Of a stretch of DNA of 10,414 bases, positions 1 through 8,169 are shown in pieces (position 1 is the first letter of the stretch; each line of letters opens with the position of its first letter). The notes under the pieces are model-generated. The model was given only the letters and a program-made list of their open reading frames with translations, was not told where the DNA came from and ran no database searches. Where the stretch lies: assembly GCA_945788445.1 (NCBI GenBank), contig CALZMA010000019.1:1-10414 (forward strand). Direction: 5' to 3'. This DNA is from an uncultured Bacteroidales bacterium (GTDB lineage: Bacteria; Bacteroidota; Bacteroidia; Bacteroidales; Bacteroidaceae). The position numbers and the translations under genes were made by a program.

Positions 1-726
1 TGGAACAAGGGGGGCGAGGTGCTGCACATGGATATCGGTATCTTCTTCGTGCTGGCGGCTTCGTCTATCGGGGTGCTGGGCATCCTGCTGGCGGGATGGA
101 GCAGTAACAGCAAGTACACGCTCATCGGGGCGGTGCGAAGCGGGGCGATGATTATCAGCTACGAGCTGTCTATCGGACTGAGCGTGCTGGCCATGGTGGT
201 GCTGTGCGGCACGATGGATATCCAGCAGATTGTGCAGGGACAGGAGGTGTGCTGGAACATCGTGCGCGGGCATGTGCCGGCGCTGGCGGCGTTCATCGTG
301 TATCTCATTGCGGGCAATGCCGAGGCAAACCGTGCGCCTTTCGACCTGGCCGAGGCGGAACAGGAGCTCACGGCGGGGTATCACACGGAGTACTCGGGCA
401 TGCACTTCGGCTTTTTCTATCTGGCGGAGTACCTCAACCTGTTTATCACGGCGGGCATCGCCGCCACCCTCTTCCTGGGCGGATGGATGCCGCTGCACAT
501 TCCGGGGCTGGACGCGCTGAACGGCGTGACGGACCTCATCCCGGGCGTGGCGTGGTTCGTGGGCAAGACGTTTGCCATCGTCTTTGTGCTGATGTGGATT
601 CGCTGGACGTTCCCGCGGTTGCGCATCGACCAGGTGCTCACGCTGGAGTGGAAGTATCTGATGCCGCTCTCGCTGCTTATCCTGCTGGTGATGACGGCCT
701 GTGTTACGGCGGGATGGGTGATTTGA
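1..726 (+). CDS. nuoH: NADH-quinone oxidoreductase subunit H (NuoH), 5'-truncated by the window
   Basis: NuoH is the membrane subunit of complex I that, with NuoB and NuoD, forms the quinone-binding site and links quinone reduction to proton pumping. The frame is open from base 1 (reads WNKGGEV...), so the gene begins upstream; a GTG at 19 is internal, not a start. 241 residues remain of a family usually about 325-360 long. Visible family marks are [11 protein letters not shown] near residue 25, [12 protein letters not shown] near residue 52, and the loop [11 protein letters not shown] followed by GYHTEYSGM, typical of NuoH next to the quinone cavity. Several hydrophobic membrane segments follow, and the C-terminal [13 protein letters not shown] is the usual NuoH ending. 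It is first in the visible part of the nuo operon, with a 40-nt AT-rich spacer before nuoI. Identification is very secure. Confidence 0.97.
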   Translation, partial: WNKGGEVLHMDIGIFFVLAASSIGVLGILLAGWSSNSKYTLIGAVRSGAMIISYELSIGLSVLAMVVLCGTMDIQQIVQGQEVCWNIVRGHVPALAAFIVYLIAGNAEANRAPFDLAEAEQELTAGYHTEYSGMHFGFFYLAEYLNLFITAGIAATLFLGGWMPLHIPGLDALNGVTDLIPGVAWFVGKTFAIVFVLMWIRWTFPRLRIDQVLTLEWKYLMPLSLLILLVMTACVTAGWVI

Positions 727-766
727 ACGGTTTGACACGGTTTTTTTATTTATTATTGAAGTTTTT

Positions 767-1216
767 ATGAGTTCACTGAAAACGTATCTGAAGGATTATG
801 CGGCAGGCATCGGCAGCCTGCTGGCGGGCATGCGCACCTCGATGAAGGTGTTCTGCCGCAAGAAGGTGACGGAACAGTATCCGGAGAACCGGCACACGAC
901 GCTGCACGTGCCCGAAAGGCACCGCGCCCTGCTGGTGATGCCCGCTGATGAGGAGGGACGGAACGCGTGTGTGGCGTGCGGCCTGTGCGTGGCTGCGTGC
1001 CCTAACGGCAGCATCCGCATCGAATCGGAAACCGTGACCGACGGGGAAGGTCGCAAGCGCCGGGTGCTGCGCCGCTATGAGTACAACCTGGGCTCGTGCA
1101 TGTTCTGCGCCCTGTGTGTGGATGCCTGTGCGCACGATGCCATCCGCTTTACGAACGACTTCGAGCAGGCGGTGTTCCGGCGCGACAGGCTGGTGCTGAC
1201 GCTCAATAAAGTTTAA
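767..1216 (+). CDS. nuoI: NADH-quinone oxidoreductase subunit I (NuoI), 2x[4Fe-4S] ferredoxin-like
   Basis: NuoI carries clusters N6a and N6b, which pass electrons along the peripheral arm of complex I toward NuoB and quinone. The 149-residue protein shows two cysteine motifs of the CxxCxxCxxxC type: C68, C71, C74, C78 (followed by Pro) and C111, C114, C117, C121. The second motif ends Cys-Ala rather than the usual Cys-Pro. The two motifs are separated by a charged stretch of about 30 residues. The N-terminal region, LLAGMRTSMKVFCRKKVTEQYPE, split here as LLAGMRTSMKVFC and RKKVTEQYPE, is the amphipathic membrane-contact segment of NuoI. The ATG at 767 is the first in frame after the nuoH stop and follows an AT-rich leader (T7 at 741-747); no Shine-Dalgarno is evident, as is usual in Bacteroidetes. 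Function and family are secure. Confidence 0.97.
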   Translation: MSSLKTYLKDYAAGIGSLLAGMRTSMKVFCRKKVTEQYPENRHTTLHVPERHRALLVMPADEEGRNACVACGLCVAACPNGSIRIESETVTDGEGRKRRVLRRYEYNLGSCMFCALCVDACAHDAIRFTNDFEQAVFRRDRLVLTLNKV

Positions 1217-1248
1217 CGTGCTGTTTTTTTACATAGATGTTAGGTGTT

Positions 1249-1764
1249 ATGAATATATCTCTACAAGAAATTGCTTTCTACACCGTGGCGGCGTGCATCA
1301 TCGTCTGCTCGGTGCTGGCGGTCACCACGGGGCGCATCCTCAGGGCGGCCACTTACCTGCTGTTCGTGCTGCTGGGCACGGGGGCGCTCTACGGCATTCT
1401 GGGCTATACGTTCCTCAGCGCCGTGCAGCTCATGGTGTATGCGGGGGGTATCGTGGTGCTGTATGTGTTCTCCATCCTGCTCACACGGTCGGACCGCAAC
1501 ATGCGCTACTGCATCGCGCGGGGCAAGCTGGCTTCGGTGCTGGTTACCACGCTGGCGGCGGCGGCGCTGATGGTTTTCCTCACGGTGACCAACGGCTTTG
1601 CGCTGAACATGATTCCGCAGGGAGTGGAACTGCCGGTGGAGCGCATCGGCACGGCGCTTACCGCTACGGGGCACGGCGGCTTTGTGCTGCCTTTCGAGGT
1701 GACCGGCGTACTGCTGCTGGCGTGTATGATCGGGGCGATTGTGATTGCCCGCAAGAGGGAGTGA
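1249..1764 (+). CDS. nuoJ: NADH-quinone oxidoreductase subunit J (NuoJ)
   Basis: NuoJ is a small hydrophobic subunit of the complex I membrane arm, lying between NuoH and the antiporter-like subunits. With the start at 1249 it is 171 residues, close to the family's usual size. Hydrophobic segments are evident from the N terminus, and the conserved core reads AVQLMVYAGGIVVLYVFSIL, matching the VQ..VYxGx..VLxxF signature of the flexible TM3 helix region. The C terminus forms a last membrane helix ending in RKRE. An in-frame ATG at 1237 would add four residues (MLGV). I prefer 1249 because its product starts MNISLQ, like the neighbouring NuoM (MNILSL), and an AGGTG stretch lies just upstream; this choice is uncertain. 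The spacer from nuoI holds a run of seven T (1224-1230). Confidence 0.93.
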   Translation: MNISLQEIAFYTVAACIIVCSVLAVTTGRILRAATYLLFVLLGTGALYGILGYTFLSAVQLMVYAGGIVVLYVFSILLTRSDRNMRYCIARGKLASVLVTTLAAAALMVFLTVTNGFALNMIPQGVELPVERIGTALTATGHGGFVLPFEVTGVLLLACMIGAIVIARKRE

Positions 1765-1797
1765 CGTGTGTGTGTTTTTTTTAGCTGATTTACGATT

Positions 1798-2115
1798 ATG
1801 GAACCGGAAGTACATGTAATTCATTATCTGATTATCGGTATCGTGATGATGGCGTGCGGCATCTACGGCTTCTTCACACGGAAGAATCTGCTGGCGCTGC
1901 TCATCTCGGTGGAGCTGATGCTCAATGCCGTGAATATCAACTTTGCGGTGTTCTGCCGCTATCTGTTCCCCGACGCGCTCGAGGGGCATTTCTTCAGCCT
2001 GTTCGGGATTGCCATCGCGGCGGCCGAAACGGCGGTGGCCATTGCCATCATTATCAATGTGTACCGCAACATCGGTCACGTGCAGACGGACGATATTACC
2101 GACCTCAAGGGGTAA
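1798..2115 (+). CDS. nuoK: NADH-quinone oxidoreductase subunit K (NuoK)
   Basis: NuoK is the MrpC-like three-helix subunit of complex I that forms part of the central proton-transfer path in the membrane arm. The protein is 105 residues with three hydrophobic segments, as expected for the family (E. coli about 100). Two membrane-embedded glutamates known to matter in E. coli NuoK are present in the right contexts: E39 in LLISVELMLNAVNI and E77 in IAAAETAVAIAI. The ATG at 1798 is 33 nt after nuoJ, behind an AT-rich spacer with eight consecutive T (1775-1782). The C-terminal tail is polar and short. Identification is secure. Confidence 0.96.
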   Translation: MEPEVHVIHYLIIGIVMMACGIYGFFTRKNLLALLISVELMLNAVNINFAVFCRYLFPDALEGHFFSLFGIAIAAAETAVAIAIIINVYRNIGHVQTDDITDLKG

Positions 2116-2161
2116 GGGTGTCCGGAGTTTGTAACTGTTCAAAAATTGTTTTTTGGAATTT

Positions 2162-4051
2162 ATGGATTTTACTTTGTTTATATTGGCTTGTCCGGCGGTG
2201 GGATTCCTGCTGCTGGCGCTGGCGGGCATGCGCATGAGTCACCGCGCTGCGGGACTCACCGGGACGCTGCTCATGGCCGTCACTACGGTGCTGAGCGGAG
2301 CAACGGCGTGGCGTTTCTTCACGGCGGCCCGCAATGCCGACGGGGTGCTGCCTGCGCAGATTCCGTTTAATGTGGAGTGGCTGCCACTGGGAGGCAGCCT
2401 GCACATCGACATGGGGATGCTGCTGGACCCTATCAGCGTGATGATGCTGGTGGTGGTGAGCGGGGTGTCGCTCATGGTGCATATCTACTCGCTGGGGTAT
2501 ATGAAGGGTGAACGGGGCTTTCAGCGTTACTACGCGTTTCTGTCGCTCTTTACGTTTTCGATGCTGGGACTGGTGGTGGCTGCCAACGTGTTCCAGATGT
2601 ATGTGTTCTGGGAGCTGGTGGGGGTATCGTCGTACTTGCTCATCGGGTTCTATTATACGCGGCCCGAGGCCATCGCGGCTTCGAAGAAGGCGTTCATCGT
2701 GACGCGCTTTGCCGATCTGGGTTTCCTCATCGGCATCCTGATTTACGGGTATTACGTGGGGACGTTCTCGTTCTCGCCTTCGCAGGAGGGGCTGATGCGC
2801 GGGGGAATGATGTTGCCCTGGGCACTGGGACTGATGTTTATCGGCGGTGCGGGCAAGAGTGCCATGTTCCCGCTGCACATCTGGCTGCCCGATGCCATGG
2901 AGGGCCCTACTCCGGTATCGGCGCTTATCCATGCGGCTACCATGGTGGTGGCAGGGGTGTATCAGGTGGCGCGCCTGTTTCCGCTCTACATCGGCTATGC
3001 GCCGCAGGTGCTGCACATGGTGGCGGTGGTAGGCGTGGTTACGGCATTCTACGCGGCTACGGTGGCTTGCGTACAGTCGGACATCAAGCGTGTGCTGGCT
3101 TTCTCTACCATCTCGCAGATTGGCTTCATGATGGTGGCGCTGGGCGTGTGTACGTCGGTGCTTCCGCATGAGGGCGGACTGGGGTACATGGCTTCCATGT
3201 TTCATCTGTTTACGCATGCGCTGTTCAAGGCGCTGCTCTTCCTGGGGGCGGGTTCTATCATCCATGCGGTGCACAGCAACGAGATGAGCACCATGGGCGG
3301 CCTGCGCCGGTATATGCCGGTTACGCACATCACCTTCCTTGTGGCGTGTCTGGCCATTGCGGGTATTCCGGGATTCTCGGGTTTCTTCTCGAAGGACGAG
3401 ATTCTGGCGGCCTGCTTCGCCTACAGTCCGGTAATCGGCTGGATCATGACGTTCATTGCCGGGATGACGGCTTTCTATATGTTCCGCCTGTACTACGGCA
3501 TCTTCTGGGGACGCGAGAACAAGGCGCTGCACGAAGCGCACCGTCCGCACGAGAGTCCGCTGGTGATGACCGCGCCGCTGATGATACTGGCCGTGCTGAC
3601 GCTGGCAGTGGGATGGATGCCTTTCGGACACTTCATCTCGTCCGACGGCGAGGCGTACGATATTCATATTGACGCTACGGTGGCTTCGGTCAGCGTAATC
3701 GTGGCACTGATTGCCATCGCGCTGGCTACGTGGATGTATGCCCGTCCGCAGCAGCCGGTGGCCGACGCGCTGGCACGCCGCTTCCCGGCACTGCACCGGG
3801 CAGCCTACCGCCGCTTCTACATGGACGAGGCATGGCTTTTCGTGACGCGCCGCATCATCTTCCGCTGCGTGTCGGCACCGCTGGCATGGTGGGACCGCCG
3901 CGTCATCGACCAGTTTATGAATTTCATGGCCTGGAGTGCCAATGCCTGTGCCGAGGAACTGCAGCCCGTGCAGAGCGGAAAGGTGCAGAGTTACACGCTG
4001 TGGTTCCTGGGGGGCATCGTGGTGCTCACGCTGGTGCTGCTGGCTTGCTGA
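2162..4051 (+). CDS. nuoL: NADH-quinone oxidoreductase subunit L (NuoL), distal antiporter-like subunit
   Basis: NuoL is the outermost Mrp-antiporter-like proton-pumping subunit of complex I and carries the long lateral helix. The product is 629 residues (E. coli about 613). Proton-path residues are present in their usual contexts: Glu151 in FWELVGVSSYLLIGFYY, Lys232 in GGAGKSAMFPLHIWLPD, the block GPTPVSALIHAATMV just after it, and Lys411 in GFSGFFSKDEIL. The C-terminal part (YRRFYMDEAW onward) holds the amphipathic lateral helix region and a final membrane anchor. An upstream in-frame TTG at 2153 would add three residues; the ATG at 2162 gives the natural start MDFTLF. It sits 46 nt after nuoK and 48 nt before nuoM. 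No TTA, CTA or TCA codons occur in frame over nearly the whole gene, which explains a long open antisense frame. Confidence 0.97.
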   Translation: MDFTLFILACPAVGFLLLALAGMRMSHRAAGLTGTLLMAVTTVLSGATAWRFFTAARNADGVLPAQIPFNVEWLPLGGSLHIDMGMLLDPISVMMLVVVSGVSLMVHIYSLGYMKGERGFQRYYAFLSLFTFSMLGLVVAANVFQMYVFWELVGVSSYLLIGFYYTRPEAIAASKKAFIVTRFADLGFLIGILIYGYYVGTFSFSPSQEGLMRGGMMLPWALGLMFIGGAGKSAMFPLHIWLPDAMEGPTPVSALIHAATMVVAGVYQVARLFPLYIGYAPQVLHMVAVVGVVTAFYAATVACVQSDIKRVLAFSTISQIGFMMVALGVCTSVLPHEGGLGYMASMFHLFTHALFKALLFLGAGSIIHAVHSNEMSTMGGLRRYMPVTHITFLVACLAIAGIPGFSGFFSKDEILAACFAYSPVIGWIMTFIAGMTAFYMFRLYYGIFWGRENKALHEAHRPHESPLVMTAPLMILAVLTLAVGWMPFGHFISSDGEAYDIHIDATVASVSVIVALIAIALATWMYARPQQPVADALARRFPALHRAAYRRFYMDEAWLFVTRRIIFRCVSAPLAWWDRRVIDQFMNFMAWSANACAEELQPVQSGKVQSYTLWFLGGIVVLTLVLLAC

Positions 4052-4099
4052 TGATAACTGATTCATATAGTAAAAACTTAGATTTAAAAAACTCAAAAA

Positions 4100-5590
4100 A
4101 TGAATATACTGAGTCTTTTCGTACTGATTCCCCTGCTCATGCTGGCAGGCCTGTGGCTGGCACGCACCCTGAACCAGGTGCGGGGGGTAATGGTAACGGG
4201 GGCATCGCTGCTGCTGGCGGCGGCTGTGTGGCTCACGGTGGCCTACATCGGCCAGCGCAACGCGGGAGCGGCACAGGAGATGCTTTTTACGGACAGCATC
4301 ACGTGGTATGCGCCGCTGCACATCTGCTACTCGGTGGGGGTGGACGGCATCTCGGTGGCCATGCTGCTGCTTAGTGCCATTATCGTGTTTACGGGCACGT
4401 TCGCCTCGTGGCGGCTCCAGCCGCTCACCAAGGAGTATTTCCTGTGGTTCACGCTGCTCAGCACGGGGGTGTTCGGGTTCTTTATCTCGACCGACCTCTT
4501 CACGATGTTTATGTTTTACGAGGTGGCGCTCATCCCGATGTATCTGCTCATCGGCGTGTGGGGCAGCGGACGCAAGGAGTATGCGGCCATGAAGCTTACC
4601 CTGATGCTGATGGGGGCTTCGGCTTTCCTGCTGATCGGCATTCTGGGCATCTACTACGGTGCGGGCGGCGACACGATGAATATCCTCGAGCTGGTGAAAC
4701 GGGACATCCCGTACGACATGCAGCGCCTGTTCTTCCCGCTGGTATTCCTGGGATTCGGAGTACTGGGAGCACTCTTCCCCTTCCACACATGGAGCCCCGA
4801 CGGTCATGCTTCGGCGCCTACGGCTGTATCTATGCTGCATGCCGGCGTACTGATGAAGCTGGGCGGTTACGGCTGTTTCCGCGTGGCCATGTATCTGATG
4901 CCTGAAGGGGCGGCCGAATGGGGCAACTTCTTCCTGGTGCTGACAACCATTTCGGTGGTATACGGCGCGTTCAGTGCCGTGGTGCAGACCGACCTGAAAT
5001 ACATCAACGCCTACTCGTCGGTGAGTCACTGCGGTCTGGTGCTTTTCGCCCTGCTGATGATGACGCGTACCAGCTGCACGGGTGCCATCCTGCAGATGCT
5101 GAGCCACGGACTGATGACGGCGCTGTTCTTTGCCCTCATCGGTATGATTTACGGACGGACGCATACGCGTGACATCCGCCAGCTCAGGGGACTGATGCGC
5201 ATCATGCCGTTCCTGTCGGTGGGTTACGTAATCGCCGGTCTGGCCAATCTGGGGCTTCCGGGGCTGAGCGGCTTCGTGGCCGAGATGACGGTCTTCGTAG
5301 GTTCGTTCGAGCATCCTGATACGTTCCACCGCACCTGTACGCTCATCGCTACGATGAGTATCGTCATCACGGCGGTGTACATCCTGCGTGTGGTAGGCCG
5401 CATCCTGTACGGCACGTGCACCAACGAGGCGCACCTCAAATTGACGGATGCTACGTGGGACGAACGCTTTGCGGTAATCTGCCTGATTGCGGCAGTGGCC
5501 GGACTGGGTATCGCTCCGCTGTGGATGAGCAACCTTATCAGCGAGAGTGTGGCGCCGGTCATCGCACAGCTGCTGGGCCATGCGCTGTAA
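4100..5590 (+). CDS. nuoM: NADH-quinone oxidoreductase subunit M (NuoM), antiporter-like subunit
   Basis: NuoM is the middle antiporter-like proton-pumping subunit of complex I. The product is 496 residues, close to E. coli NuoM (about 509). Conserved residues seen are Glu141 in FYEVALIPMYLLIGVWG, His310 in SSVSHCGL, His336 in MLSHGLMTALFF, Lys253 in AGVLMKLGGYG, and Glu395 in GLSGFVAEMTVFVG; these match functional residues of E. coli NuoM. The TM7 lysine (E. coli K234, in FAVKMPMVPLHGW) aligns here with Leu222 in FGVLGALFPFHTWSPD, so that lysine appears to be missing. The ATG at 4100 follows a very A-rich leader with no Shine-Dalgarno. Some Bacteroidetes-type NuoM proteins may share this substitution; that is my recollection, not something visible here. 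Gene identity is secure. Confidence 0.96.
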   Translation: MNILSLFVLIPLLMLAGLWLARTLNQVRGVMVTGASLLLAAAVWLTVAYIGQRNAGAAQEMLFTDSITWYAPLHICYSVGVDGISVAMLLLSAIIVFTGTFASWRLQPLTKEYFLWFTLLSTGVFGFFISTDLFTMFMFYEVALIPMYLLIGVWGSGRKEYAAMKLTLMLMGASAFLLIGILGIYYGAGGDTMNILELVKRDIPYDMQRLFFPLVFLGFGVLGALFPFHTWSPDGHASAPTAVSMLHAGVLMKLGGYGCFRVAMYLMPEGAAEWGNFFLVLTTISVVYGAFSAVVQTDLKYINAYSSVSHCGLVLFALLMMTRTSCTGAILQMLSHGLMTALFFALIGMIYGRTHTRDIRQLRGLMRIMPFLSVGYVIAGLANLGLPGLSGFVAEMTVFVGSFEHPDTFHRTCTLIATMSIVITAVYILRVVGRILYGTCTNEAHLKLTDATWDERFAVICLIAAVAGLGIAPLWMSNLISESVAPVIAQLLGHAL

Positions 5591-5626
5591 TTTAGCTTTT
5601 TGTAAACTGTTTAATCGTACTGGAAT

Positions 5627-7030
5627 ATGGATATACTTCTTTCGCTACAAGCGGAAATCAGTCTGGTGGCCGTGCTGGTTATCGTCCTGCTGGCCGACCT
5701 GATAGGAAAAGAGCCCAACCACAAGAGACTGCAGAAGACGGTGTACGTGCTGCTGGCACTGCACATCGCACTGAATCTGCGTCCGTTCGAGGCGGTAGCC
5801 TTCGGGGGCATGTATCACACTACGCCCATGGCCTGCACGGTGAAATCGCTGCTCACGCTGGGTACGCTGCTGGTGTTCATGCAGGCGTCGCAGTGGCTGG
5901 AGCGCGAAGATACGCGGCACAAGGCGGGCGAGTTCTACGTACTTACGCTCAGTACGCTGCTGGGTATGTATTTCATGGTGAGCGCGGGCAGCTTCCTGCT
6001 GTTCTACGTGGGCCTGGAGCTGGCCAGCATCCCTATGGCGTGCCTCATTGCGTTCGACAAGTACCGCCACCACAGTGCCGAGGCGGGCGCCAAGTTCATC
6101 CTGAACTCGATGTTCTCGTCGGCGCTGATGCTGTACGGCCTGTCGTTCATCTACGGCACGTGCGGAACGGCCTACTTCGCCGAGCTGACTCCGGCCCTCA
6201 CGGGCACACCGCTGCAGGTGATGGCGCTGGTGCTGTTCTTTGCGGGACTGGGCTTCAAGCTGAGTCTGGTGCCTTTCCACATGTGGACACCCGATACGTA
6301 TCAGGGTGCGCCGGCTGCCGTGAGCGGTTATCTGTCGGTCATCTCGAAGGGAGCGGCGGCGTTTGCGCTGATCAGCATCCTGCACCACGTGTTTGCACCG
6401 ATGCTGCAGTCGTGGGACCTGCTGGTGAGCATCGTACTGGTGGCGAGCATCACCGTGGCCAATCTGTTTGCCATCCTGCAGCACGACCTGAAACGCTTCA
6501 TGGCCTACAGTAGTATCTCGCAGGCGGGCTACATCATGCTGGCCGTGCTGGGCGAGACGGGACAGGGCACGACATCGCTGGTGTACTACATCGCCGTGTA
6601 TCTGATGGCCAACCTGGCCGTGTTCGGTGTCATCGGTCTGCTGGAGCAGCAGACGGGCGCAGCGGTGGAACGCAGCACATGCAATGCGCTTTATACCACC
6701 AATCCGCGACTGGCCTTCGTGATGACCATCGCGCTGTTCTCGCTGGCAGGTATTCCGCCGTTTGCAGGATTCTTCAGCAAGTTCTTCGTGTTTGCGGCAG
6801 CCTTCCACACGGGGCACTGGGCCGTGGTATTCCTGGCGCTGGTCAACACCATCATCTCGCTCTACTACTACCTGCTGGTGGTAAAGGCCATGTACATCAT
6901 GCCGAGCGACGCGCCGGTGGCCGCTTTCCGCAGTCCGCTGCCTGCACGGGTATGCCTGCTGGTATGCCTGCTTAGCATCATGCTCATGGGCGTGTGCAGC
7001 AGCGTGTACCAATATATTGCCGCTGTGTAA
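5627..7030 (+). CDS. nuoN: NADH-quinone oxidoreductase subunit N (NuoN), antiporter-like subunit
   Basis: NuoN is the innermost antiporter-like proton-pumping subunit of complex I, next to NuoK. The product is 467 residues (E. coli about 485). Family residues are Glu131 in [17 protein letters not shown], Lys211 in [17 protein letters not shown] followed by [14 protein letters not shown], Lys241 in [11 protein letters not shown], and the late lysine in [16 protein letters not shown]. Unlike NuoM in this window, the TM7 lysine is kept. The ATG at 5627 gives [14 protein letters not shown] and lies 36 nt after nuoM. It is the last gene of the operon and is followed by an intrinsic terminator about 40 nt downstream. 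Identification is secure. Confidence 0.97.
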   Translation: MDILLSLQAEISLVAVLVIVLLADLIGKEPNHKRLQKTVYVLLALHIALNLRPFEAVAFGGMYHTTPMACTVKSLLTLGTLLVFMQASQWLEREDTRHKAGEFYVLTLSTLLGMYFMVSAGSFLLFYVGLELASIPMACLIAFDKYRHHSAEAGAKFILNSMFSSALMLYGLSFIYGTCGTAYFAELTPALTGTPLQVMALVLFFAGLGFKLSLVPFHMWTPDTYQGAPAAVSGYLSVISKGAAAFALISILHHVFAPMLQSWDLLVSIVLVASITVANLFAILQHDLKRFMAYSSISQAGYIMLAVLGETGQGTTSLVYYIAVYLMANLAVFGVIGLLEQQTGAAVERSTCNALYTTNPRLAFVMTIALFSLAGIPPFAGFFSKFFVFAAAFHTGHWAVVFLALVNTIISLYYYLLVVKAMYIMPSDAPVAAFRSPLPARVCLLVCLLSIMLMGVCSSVYQYIAAV

Positions 7031-7069
7031 GTAATATATATCAGACTTTTTATTTTTTCATCTATGCAA

Positions 7070-7113
7070 GTGTCCTTCCTGCTCCCTCCGGAGTACGGGA
7101 GGGCACTTTTTTT
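7070..7113 (+). terminator. Intrinsic terminator ending the nuo operon
   Basis: Arms 7070-7079 (GTGTCCTTCC) and 7097-7106 (GGGAGGGCAC) form a 10-bp stem with two G-U pairs. A small inner CTCC/GGAG stem lies in the loop, and seven T follow at 7107-7113. It lies 40 nt after the nuoN stop and separates the nuo operon from manA. The rest of the 157-base spacer shows no gene; an AT-rich stretch (7031-7060) precedes the hairpin. Confidence 0.88.
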
Positions 7114-7147
7114 ATCCTGCGGCACGGCGCGAATCCAAAAAATATCG

Positions 7148-7155
7148 TATTTTTG
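7148..7155 (+). promoter_or_regulatory. Bacteroides-type -7 promoter box upstream of manA
   Basis: TATTTTTG matches the Bacteroides sigma-ABfr -7 consensus TAnnTTTG exactly and is followed by GCC, a common context. It lies 33 nt upstream of the manA ATG and just after the nuo terminator, where a new promoter is expected. No convincing -33 TTTG is visible at the usual spacing, so the assignment is moderate. Confidence 0.55.
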
Positions 7156-7187
7156 CCTGTAGTTACAATCTTATAAACGAAAAGCTT

Positions 7188-8156
7188 ATGTATCCATTAA
7201 AATTCAAACCCATTCTGAAATCCACCATCTGGGGTGGCGAGAAAATCATTCCGTTCAAGCAGTTGCAGAGCGACCAGACACAGGTAGGCGAAAGCTGGGA
7301 AATCTCCGACGTTCCGGGCGACGAGTCTGTAGTGGCCGAAGGAGCCGATGCCGGCAAGAACCTGAGCCAGCTGATGGACGAATACCGCGGCGCACTGGTA
7401 GGACAGGCCAACTACGAACGCTTCGGGGGCAAGTTCCCGCTGCTCATCAAGTTCATCGACGCACAGCAGGACCTCTCCATCCAGGTGCATCCCGATGACA
7501 AGCTGGCCATGCAGCGCCACAACTCCATGGGCAAGACCGAAATGTGGTACGTGGTAGACGCCACTGCCGATGCCCACCTGCGCTCGGGCCTGTCGAAGAG
7601 CATCACTCCCGACGAGTATGCCCGGATGATTGCCGACAACACCATCTGCGATGCCCTGCGCGACTACAGCATCCGTCCGGGCGACGTATTCTTCCTGCCT
7701 GCAGGCCGTATCCACAGCATCGGTGCCGGCTCGTTCATTGCCGAAATACAGCAGACCTCGAACGTGACCTACCGCATCTACGACTTCAACCGCAAGGACA
7801 AGAACGGCAACACCCGCGAACTGCACACCGAACTGTCGAAAGACGCCATCGACTACACCGTGCTCGACGACTACCGCACCCATTACACCCCTGCACAGAA
7901 CCGGCCGGTGGAACTGGTGAGCTGTCCTTACTTCACTACCAGCGTATACGACCTGACCGAGCCGATGACAATGGATTACACAGAGCTCGACTCATTCGTC
8001 ATCTACATCTGTATGCAGGGCGCTTGCACCGTGACCGACAACGAAGGCAACACCGTGGCACTGCGTGCCGGCGAATCGGTACTGTTCCCGGCCACTACCG
8101 GCAAACTGGAAGTAACTCCGCAGGGACAGTGCAAATTCCTGGAAACTTACGTATAA
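7188..8156 (+). CDS. manA: Mannose-6-phosphate isomerase, class I (zinc cupin)
   Basis: This enzyme interconverts mannose 6-phosphate and fructose 6-phosphate in the cytoplasm, feeding mannose into glycolysis or supplying mannose phosphates for GDP-sugar synthesis. The 322-residue protein has the short Bacillus-type ManA layout. Zinc ligands expected for the family are visible: Gln99 and His101 in SIQVHPDDKLA, Glu118 in GKTEMWYV, and His176 in PAGRIHSIGAG. The active-site arginine is likely Arg196 in TYRIYDFNR. The N terminus (PILKSTIWGG) is typical of the family, and the C-terminal cupin half (about residues 235-322) is intact. The ATG at 7188 is the first in frame after the promoter candidate. 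The gene is 13 nt from the next one, so the two are probably co-transcribed. It uses GGC and ACC codons more than the nuo genes, which favour GGG and ACG. Confidence 0.95.
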   Translation: MYPLKFKPILKSTIWGGEKIIPFKQLQSDQTQVGESWEISDVPGDESVVAEGADAGKNLSQLMDEYRGALVGQANYERFGGKFPLLIKFIDAQQDLSIQVHPDDKLAMQRHNSMGKTEMWYVVDATADAHLRSGLSKSITPDEYARMIADNTICDALRDYSIRPGDVFFLPAGRIHSIGAGSFIAEIQQTSNVTYRIYDFNRKDKNGNTRELHTELSKDAIDYTVLDDYRTHYTPAQNRPVELVSCPYFTTSVYDLTEPMTMDYTELDSFVIYICMQGACTVTDNEGNTVALRAGESVLFPATTGKLEVTPQGQCKFLETYV

Positions 8157-8169
8157 CCCCGCTGCGCCT

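Noticed and set aside
731..758. Possible internal promoter before nuoI (TTTG, then TATTATTG)
   Set aside because: Spacing is only 16 nt and transcription would start almost at the ATG; the gene is well explained as part of the operon.
2105..5581. Very long - strand open frame (over 1,100 codons) opposite nuoL and nuoM
   Set aside because: It lies in codon register with both nuoL and nuoM and is open only because these genes avoid TTA, CTA and TCA codons. Its product is a His/Arg/Gln-rich mixture with no domain.
5645..7012. Long - strand open frame opposite nuoN
   Set aside because: Same register effect as for nuoL and nuoM; composition is His/Arg/Gln-rich and no family is recognisable.
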